Source: Algoriphagus winogradskyi
Lineage (GTDB): Bacteria; Bacteroidota; Bacteroidia; Cytophagales; Cyclobacteriaceae
Assembly (NCBI RefSeq): GCF_900182815.1
Contig: NZ_FXUA01000013.1
Coordinates: 1 to 58,830, forward strand
Reading direction: 5' to 3'
Length of the DNA: 58,830 bases
In this document: positions 53,606-58,830 of the stretch, one piece after another
Position numbering within the stretch: the first letter of the stretch is position 1
Layout: each line of letters starts with the position of its first letter
Made by a program: the position numbers and the translations under genes
The notes under the pieces: model-generated
Database searches by the model: none
What the model was told of the DNA's origin: nothing
What the model saw: only the letters and a program-made list of their open reading frames with translations

Positions 53606-53638
53606 ACCTAGTGATCTATGTCTCACAGATCACTAGGT
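53606..53638 (-). terminator. Hairpin between MBL/rhodanese and yeeE genes
   Basis: Perfect 12-bp inverted repeat ACCTAGTGATCT / AGATCACTAGGT with a 9-base loop. Leftward transcripts then read GGATTTTTCAAG. It can act as a terminator or attenuator that lowers expression of the transporter genes. Confidence 0.65.
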
Positions 53639-53681
53639 CGATACTTTTGACTATTTAATCGTGACTCTTTCTATTTACCGG

Positions 53682-55103
53682 TTACAGCAAAGTAGTTGGA
53701 CATACATATTCAGTCACATCAATCTTTTCAGAATCTTTGATAGCCTTAAATCCACCATCAACATCAATTAGGTTGTCATAGCCTCTTGCTCTTAAGATGG
53801 AATTGAAAACCATAGATCGATATCCTCCTGCACAATGCACGTAGTACGTTTTATCTTTATTGATTTTCAGCATACTATCATTGATATAATCAAGAGGAGC
53901 ATTTTCCGCATTTACAACATGCTCTGAAAGGAACTCGCTATTCTTTCTCACATCTAAAATATTGATTTCAGCATTTTCTGCCTGTCTTTTCGCAAGTTCT
54001 TCAGCACTTATTGACTCTATTCGATCGATTTCATGACCTGATTTTTTCCAAGCTTCAATTCCACCATTCAAATATCCGATCGCATAATCATATCCCACAC
54101 GAGCCAATCTTGTAATCACCTCTTCTTCTCTTCCTTCATCAGCAACTACCAATATTTCTTGTTTCAAATCTGGTATCATCGCTCCTACCCAAACGGCAAA
54201 GCTTCCGTCAATTCCAATATTTACTGAATTAGGGACAAATCCCTTGGCAAATACCTGAGGAGCTCTAGTATCTAGTATTAATGCTCCAGTCTCATTTGCA
54301 GCAGCTTCAAATTCTGAAGGGGTCAAAGGTCTCACACCTCTTTCTAAAACTGCATCAATGCTGTCATAACCCTCAATATTCATCATTACGTTTTGCGGGA
54401 AGTAAGCAGGAGGAGGTGTTAGCCCAGTTATCAATTCTTTGATAAAGTCCTCTTTGCTCATATCCTGAAGCGCATAATTGGTTTTCTTCTGGTTACCTAA
54501 GGTATCTGAGGTTTCCTTACTCATATTTTTACCACAAGCAGAGCCTGCCCCATGCGCTGGATAGACGATTAGGTCATCTGGAAGTGGCATTATTTTATTT
54601 CGAAGAGAATCATACATATGCCCTGCAAGAATTTCCTGAGTCAAATCTGCCACAACTTTCTGGGCTAAATCTGGTCTTCCCACATCACCTATAAATAAGG
54701 TATCGCCAGTGAAGATCGCTTCTGCTTTCCCTTCTTCATTGAATAGTAAGTAGCAAGAACTTTCCATTGTATGACCAGGAGTGTGAAGTACTTTTATCTT
54801 AGCTTTCCCGACTTTGAATTCTTGCCCATCTTCAGCGACAATCGCATCAAAGCCCATTTTCATAGTAGTAGGACCGTATACGATTGACGCTCCTGTTTTG
54901 GCAGAAAGATCCTGATGTCCAGAGACGAAATCTGCGTGAAAGTGAGTTTCAAACACATATTTTATCTTAGCATTTCTGCGATCTGCTTTCTCAATGTATG
55001 GCTGAACTTCTCTTAATGGGTCAATTACCGCTGCTTCTCCATCTGACTCAATGTAATATGCACCTTGAGCAAGGCATCCTGTATATATTTGTTCGATTTT
55101 CAT
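53682..55103 (-). CDS. MBL-fold hydrolase with two rhodanese domains (persulfide dioxygenase-like)
   Basis: 473 residues. The N-terminal metallo-beta-lactamase domain (1-240) has the metal motif THFHADFVSGHQDL, LHTPGHTMES, FTGDTLFIGDVGRPDL and VYPAHGAGSACG, as in ETHE1-like persulfide dioxygenases. Rhodanese 1 (about 265-355) lacks the active-site Cys (ILVVADEGREEE). Rhodanese 2 (about 375-470) has Cys424 in YVHCAGGYRSM. It should oxidise or transfer persulfide sulfur. It is upstream of two half-size YeeE transporters and downstream of trxA, a typical sulfide/persulfide detoxification neighbourhood. Confidence 0.93.
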   Translation of the reverse strand: MKIEQIYTGCLAQGAYYIESDGEAAVIDPLREVQPYIEKADRRNAKIKYVFETHFHADFVSGHQDLSAKTGASIVYGPTTMKMGFDAIVAEDGQEFKVGKAKIKVLHTPGHTMESSCYLLFNEEGKAEAIFTGDTLFIGDVGRPDLAQKVVADLTQEILAGHMYDSLRNKIMPLPDDLIVYPAHGAGSACGKNMSKETSDTLGNQKKTNYALQDMSKEDFIKELITGLTPPPAYFPQNVMMNIEGYDSIDAVLERGVRPLTPSEFEAAANETGALILDTRAPQVFAKGFVPNSVNIGIDGSFAVWVGAMIPDLKQEILVVADEGREEEVITRLARVGYDYAIGYLNGGIEAWKKSGHEIDRIESISAEELAKRQAENAEINILDVRKNSEFLSEHVVNAENAPLDYINDSMLKINKDKTYYVHCAGGYRSMVFNSILRARGYDNLIDVDGGFKAIKDSEKIDVTEYVCPTTLL

Positions 55104-55135
55104 ATGATTATTTTTTTTTATTTCTAATGGATACC

Positions 55136-55143
55136 CAAAAGTA
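55136..55143 (-). promoter_or_regulatory. -7 element TACTTTTG before the MBL/rhodanese gene
   Basis: TACTTTTG on the minus strand lies 33 bp before the ATG, giving a leader of about 29 nt. A CTAAA (minus TTTAG) about 19 bp upstream is a weak -33 candidate. Confidence 0.45.
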
Positions 55144-55186
55144 GGGATTTGATTAGTCGCCCTAAATGACTTTTGTCACAGATGGT

Positions 55187-55507
55187 CTAGGCTGTCTCTT
55201 GAATATTCGTTTTGATGGTATTTACCAATTGATGGGCTGGAACTACACCAGATTCTCTCCATAGGATTTTTCCTTTTTGGAAAAGTATCAAAGTCGGCAC
55301 ACCACGCACTTGAAATTTACTTGCTGCTAACTGATTCTTATCGACATCCACTTTCAAGATTTTCACCTTATCGCCGAGTTGTTTGGCTGTATCCTCCAAA
55401 ATCGGCTGCATCATTTTACAGGGACCGCACCAAGTAGCAAAGAGATCTACCAATACGGCTTGGTCACCATCGATAAGTTCTTGGAATGTTTTGGCTTTCG
55501 TAGACAT
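55187..55507 (-). CDS. trxA: Thioredoxin
   Basis: 106-residue thioredoxin. The active site is FATWCGPCKMMQPIL, the cis-Pro segment RGVPTLILF and KVDVDKNQLAA are in place. There is no signal peptide, so it is cytoplasmic and reduced by thioredoxin reductase (not in the window). The start is ATG 55505-55507 (MSTKAKTF); a longer frame begins with GTG at 55528, at the predicted transcription start. It is about 80 bp upstream of the MBL/rhodanese gene and may supply reducing power to persulfide chemistry. Confidence 0.96.
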   Translation of the reverse strand: MSTKAKTFQELIDGDQAVLVDLFATWCGPCKMMQPILEDTAKQLGDKVKILKVDVDKNQLAASKFQVRGVPTLILFQKGKILWRESGVVPAHQLVNTIKTNIQETA

Positions 55508-55530
55508 GATTTCTGATTTTTTTATCACAA

Positions 55531-55538
55531 CAAAAGTA
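55531..55538 (-). promoter_or_regulatory. -7 element TACTTTTG before trxA
   Basis: TACTTTTG on the minus strand, 23 bp before the trxA ATG. The predicted leader of about 20 nt excludes the longer GTG-initiated frame. No good -33 element was seen. Confidence 0.42.
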
Positions 55539-55675
55539 GGAGCAAAATCAGTTCAACACCGTAATTAATATCACATAGCGGTTAATATCAACATGCCTCA
55601 AGTTTTAAAATACCTAAAATCGCCCTATTTGGCATTTATTTTTTTTATTTTCGCCAGTCAAATTCCACTTATTAA

Positions 55676-58657
55676 ATGCTCAATTACAAGCAAATCAATA
55701 ATCTGACCGGTTGGGTCGTTTTTGCGGTAGCTACTTTGGTTTACGTTCTTACTGTCGAACAAACAGCTAGCTTCTGGGATCCAGGAGAATTCATAGCCGT
55801 AGCATACAAGTTACAAGTACCTCACCCTCCAGGAGCTCCATTCTTCCTTTTGGTATACCGAATGTTCAGTTTCTTTGCATTCGGAGATCCTTTGCAAGTG
55901 GCTTATTGGATGAATATCGGTAGTGCGCTATTCTCAGGTTTCTCTATTTTATTCCTTTTTTGGTCGATCACTTTATTTGGAAAGAAGCTTTTCAAAGTTA
56001 TAGAAGGGCAAGAAAGCAAAGGCGAAACAATCACCTTGATGGGTGCTGGGATCGTCGGCGCATTGGTTTACACCTTCTCAGATAGTTTCTGGTATTCGGC
56101 TGTAGAGTCAGAAGTTTACGCGATGTCTTCCTTCTTTACAGCGATCGTGATTTGGGCATTCTTGAAGTGGGATGTGATCAAAGACCCGCGCGAAGAAAAC
56201 AAATGGATGATTTTCATCGCCTATTTGGTCGGACTTTCTATTGGTGTTCACTTGCTGAACTTGGTGACTCTGCCTGCTTTGGCCCTGATTTACTATTTCA
56301 AAAAATACGAGAATCCTACGCTGAAAGGTGGTCTTCTTGCTATGTTTTTGGGGGGAGTTGCACTGATTATCATCAACAATCTGATTATACCAGGACTTCC
56401 TAGCTTAGCTGGATCCATGGAGATTTTCTTTGTGAATAGCATTGGCTTGCCATTTGGGTCAGGAATCGTAGTCTTTATGCTTCTGTTTTTCACAGCAGTA
56501 TTCTTCGCCTATAAGTATTCTCGTAAAAAGGGAAATGCAATTCTAAATACAGCTCTTTTATCCTTCATCTTCATCTTGATCGGCTATGCGAGTTATGCCT
56601 TGATCGTGGTACGAGCAAACCAAGATCCGGTTATCAATGAAAATGCGCCAAAGGATATAGTCAGCTACGTCTCATACCTAAAGCGTGAGCAATACGGGTA
56701 CAGGCCTTTGCTTCATGGCCAGTATTTCACTGCGCAATTGGTGGCTCAAGAAGAAGGCGCACCAGTTTATATGAAGGGAAAAGATAAGTATGAGATCGTA
56801 GATTATTCTTTGGTAAACACTTACGACCCTACAAAAACAACAATTCTTCCTAGAATCTATTCAACACAAGAAAATCATAAAAGGCTTTACCGACAGAAAC
56901 TTGGCCTGAGAGAAGGGCAAGACCCAACTTTTGGTGACAATATCTATTTCATGTTCTCGCATCAGCTAGGCAAAATGTACTGGCGCTATTTTATGTGGAA
57001 TTTCTCCGGCAAAGAGTCAGATTTCAGCGATGCACCTTGGGTAGGAATTACGGATGCATTCAAAGATTATCCTGATTACATCACGGAAAACAAAGGACAC
57101 AATAACTACCTCATGCTTCCGCTGTTGCTGGGAATTATAGGATTATTCTTCCAAGCTAAAGCAGATCCAAAGTCTTTCTATGTGAATCTAATGCTGTTCC
57201 TAATGATGGGCGTGGTACTGGTTCTTTACCTGAATTCCCCTCCAGTAGAACCTAGAGAGCGGGACTACATCTATGTGGGTAGCTTCTATGCTTTTGCCAT
57301 ATGGGTTGGGCTCGGAGTAATGGCCATCGCACACATGATCGGTCGGGCCACGAAGAATATGGCAACTGCCGGAATAATTGCGACGCTACTTACTTTGCCG
57401 GTAGCCGGCTTGATGGGCGCTCAAAACTGGAATGATCACAACAGAAAAGGAAGATATTTCTCGGTGGATTCTGCTAGAAACTTCTTGGCCTCATGTGCTC
57501 CAAACGCAATTCTATTCACAGGTGGAGATAACGATACTTTCCCACTTTGGTATGTACAAGAAGTGGAAGGTTTCCGTACAGATGTCCGAGTGATCGTATT
57601 AAGTTATTTCGATACAGATTGGTATGTGGAGCAAATGACTCGACCAGTGAATGAGTCAGAGGCTTTACCGTTCAGTTTGGATCCAAACCGCTACCAAAAA
57701 GGCACAAATGATGTGCTTTACGTAATGGAGAGAGAAGGAATGAATGCGATTTCTGCCAAGGAATATTTGAAGCTATTGAACTCAGGTTCTGATCTTTTAA
57801 AAATGGAAACTGGCGGTAAATCTGTTGCCAACATGGTTCCTTCAAGAAATCTGATCTTGGAAGTAGACAGCTCTGCTGTTGCTTCCAAGGACATAATCCC
57901 TGAAGAATTTGCTTCGCTTTTTGCTCCGCAAATGAATCTTCAAGTCACTGGAAACTATGTAACGAAAGGCACCTTGATGCTAATTGATTTGATTGTATCC
58001 AACAATTGGGATAGACCTATTTATTTCAATAATACATCACTCGCAACCATAGGGATCAACATAGAAGATCACGTCGTGATGGAAGGCTTGACTTATCGCT
58101 TGCTTCCTGTGAGAAAACCTGAATATGTCCGTGAAGAGTTGGTCAATGCTGATTTGGCCTATGAAAACTACATGACCAAGTTTGCTTTCAGAGGCATGAA
58201 CAATCCTGATGCCTATTTGGATGAGGAATACAGGAGATTTGCTTCCAATCACCGAAGTGCATTGAATAGCATCGCGATTGCTTTGCTAGACGAAGGTGAT
58301 ATGGAAAAAGCGGCTACTCTTCTAAACTACGGATTGGAAGTAATGCCTAATGAAGCGATTCCTTACGACCTATCTAGTGGACAGTCTGTCCCTCTTTTCT
58401 TTGAGGTAGGGGAAGATGAAAAGGCGCTGGATATCATTAATGAGGTATCGAAGAAGTCATTAGACATGATCGAGTTCTACACAGAGGAAAATAGAGAGTA
58501 TGACCGAGAGATGATGATTTCTATAGAGATGATACGCTATTTTATACCACTTTTGGAAGAAAGAGGCTATCAGGAAAAAGCTCAGGAGTTAAAATTAAGA
58601 ATGGAGCAATTCCTTGGTCCGCAGCAAAGTGGCGGAAGTGCGTTGGATAGAAGATAA
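55676..58657 (+). CDS. DUF2723 membrane protein, GT-C-like
   Basis: 993 residues. The N-terminal DUF2723 part has about 12 membrane helices to residue 580. The first loop has FWDPGEFIAVAYKLQVPHPP, with Asp35 and Glu38 like the acidic pair of protein O-mannosyltransferases (GT-C fold). Later come PPVEPRERDYIYVGSFYAFA and, in the soluble part, FTGGDNDTFPLWYVQEVEG, all hallmarks of the Bacteroidota family. The C-terminal 400 residues are soluble with TPR-like helices at the end. A role in protein or lipid glycosylation is suspected for this family but not proven here. It is a single-gene unit with its own terminator. Confidence 0.9.
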   Translation: MLNYKQINNLTGWVVFAVATLVYVLTVEQTASFWDPGEFIAVAYKLQVPHPPGAPFFLLVYRMFSFFAFGDPLQVAYWMNIGSALFSGFSILFLFWSITLFGKKLFKVIEGQESKGETITLMGAGIVGALVYTFSDSFWYSAVESEVYAMSSFFTAIVIWAFLKWDVIKDPREENKWMIFIAYLVGLSIGVHLLNLVTLPALALIYYFKKYENPTLKGGLLAMFLGGVALIIINNLIIPGLPSLAGSMEIFFVNSIGLPFGSGIVVFMLLFFTAVFFAYKYSRKKGNAILNTALLSFIFILIGYASYALIVVRANQDPVINENAPKDIVSYVSYLKREQYGYRPLLHGQYFTAQLVAQEEGAPVYMKGKDKYEIVDYSLVNTYDPTKTTILPRIYSTQENHKRLYRQKLGLREGQDPTFGDNIYFMFSHQLGKMYWRYFMWNFSGKESDFSDAPWVGITDAFKDYPDYITENKGHNNYLMLPLLLGIIGLFFQAKADPKSFYVNLMLFLMMGVVLVLYLNSPPVEPRERDYIYVGSFYAFAIWVGLGVMAIAHMIGRATKNMATAGIIATLLTLPVAGLMGAQNWNDHNRKGRYFSVDSARNFLASCAPNAILFTGGDNDTFPLWYVQEVEGFRTDVRVIVLSYFDTDWYVEQMTRPVNESEALPFSLDPNRYQKGTNDVLYVMEREGMNAISAKEYLKLLNSGSDLLKMETGGKSVANMVPSRNLILEVDSSAVASKDIIPEEFASLFAPQMNLQVTGNYVTKGTLMLIDLIVSNNWDRPIYFNNTSLATIGINIEDHVVMEGLTYRLLPVRKPEYVREELVNADLAYENYMTKFAFRGMNNPDAYLDEEYRRFASNHRSALNSIAIALLDEGDMEKAATLLNYGLEVMPNEAIPYDLSSGQSVPLFFEVGEDEKALDIINEVSKKSLDMIEFYTEENREYDREMMISIEMIRYFIPLLEERGYQEKAQELKLRMEQFLGPQQSGGSALDRR

Positions 58658-58678
58658 ATAGAATTTCATACTAAAAAG

Positions 58679-58712
58679 AAAAGAGTCTCGGATATCCGGG
58701 ACTCTTTTTTTT
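58679..58712 (+). terminator. Terminator after the DUF2723 gene
   Basis: AAAAGAGTC and GACTCTTTT form the outer stem; the inner CGGATATCCG extends it with one G-U pair. Eight T follow. Confidence 0.9.
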
Positions 58713-58798
58713 ATTCCTGGTAAAATCACTTTTTAGATTTAATGGTCAAAAATAGTTGGTAAAAGCTGTGTAAACTATTGATTTACTGTCTTTTGTGA

Positions 58799-58830
58799 CA
58801 ACCTTATTGAAAGTGGTTTCAATAAGGTTG
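58799..58830. repeat. Perfect inverted repeat at the right edge
   Basis: CAACCTTATTGAAA, loop GTGG, then TTTCAATAAGGTTG: a 14-bp perfect stem that ends exactly with the window, so outer bases are unseen. It may be a terminator of a gene beyond the edge, an attenuator or a regulatory hairpin. Confidence 0.6.

Noticed and set aside
53552..53626. Longer start of the first YeeE half
   Set aside because: It would begin inside the 12-bp hairpin, and the extra residues are not family-like.
1..58830. CRISPR array, prophage or insertion sequence
   Set aside because: No regularly spaced repeats, phage genes or transposase-like frames were found on either strand.

Overview
The window is a chromosomal segment of a member of the Bacteroidota, most likely a marine-type Cytophagales/Cyclobacteriaceae bacterium close to Algoriphagus. 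This is inferred from gene content: a PorP/SprF protein, two type IX secretion system (T9SS) cargo proteins with C-terminal sorting domains, a SusC/SusD pair, DUF4221-like lipoproteins and a four-helix-bundle intervening-sequence protein. Promoter-like sites also match the Bacteroidota -7 consensus TAnnTTTG. No rRNA, transposase, phage gene or CRISPR array was seen.

Layout, left to right. 1-3732: a promoter running off the left edge, then a leftward pair encoding a lectin/PKD T9SS cargo and a PorP/SprF protein. 3754-9454: leftward core genes purA, a lipoprotein gene, a STAS gene, a Fur-family regulator and a bifunctional RelA/SpoT. 9552-13082: rightward tRNA-Leu(UAG), trigger factor, clpP and clpX. 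13120-15198: leftward lpxB, a four-helix-bundle gene bracketed by inverted repeats, and a pterin-synthase/QueD-family gene. 15314-19494: a secreted subtilase and an unknown secreted protein. 19567-24851: a susC-susD-lipoprotein operon. 25331-28460: a PorE-like OmpA protein, queE and a GNAT acetyltransferase. 28629-33378: leuS, a glycosyltransferase and an FkbM methyltransferase. 33379-34565: a 1.2-kb non-coding stretch with an orphan terminator and an FNR-like palindrome. 34566-37221: M19 dipeptidase, VIT-type metal transporter and DUF5995. 37234-44473: mixed single genes (DUF4407, SGNH hydrolase, beta-barrel, MsrAB, small membrane protein, Dabb protein, lipoprotein, D-2-hydroxyacid dehydrogenase).

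44617-47421 is a tight leftward operon: desaturase, DEAD-box-type RNA helicase, basic linker protein and cold-shock protein. All parts fit adaptation to cold. The desaturase frame extends 36 codons beyond its first ATG with a family-like sequence but no canonical start; an ATT codon is the best candidate.

47824-55507 is rich in sulfur genes: a TsdA-like dihaem thiosulfate dehydrogenase overlapping an OprD-like outer-membrane porin, then (after a thioesterase/MFS pair) two half-size YeeE/YedE transporters, a metallo-beta-lactamase/double-rhodanese protein and thioredoxin. Together they could import, oxidise and detoxify thiosulfate or persulfide sulfur. 55676-58657 encodes a large DUF2723 membrane protein. 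The window ends in a perfect 14-bp-stem inverted repeat.

No completely unknown system is obvious. The items most worth a second look are the cold operon with its odd start and leader, the split sulfur locus, the repeat-flanked four-helix-bundle gene, the possible small RNA near 34.3 kb, and the CX5HGH pterin synthase.
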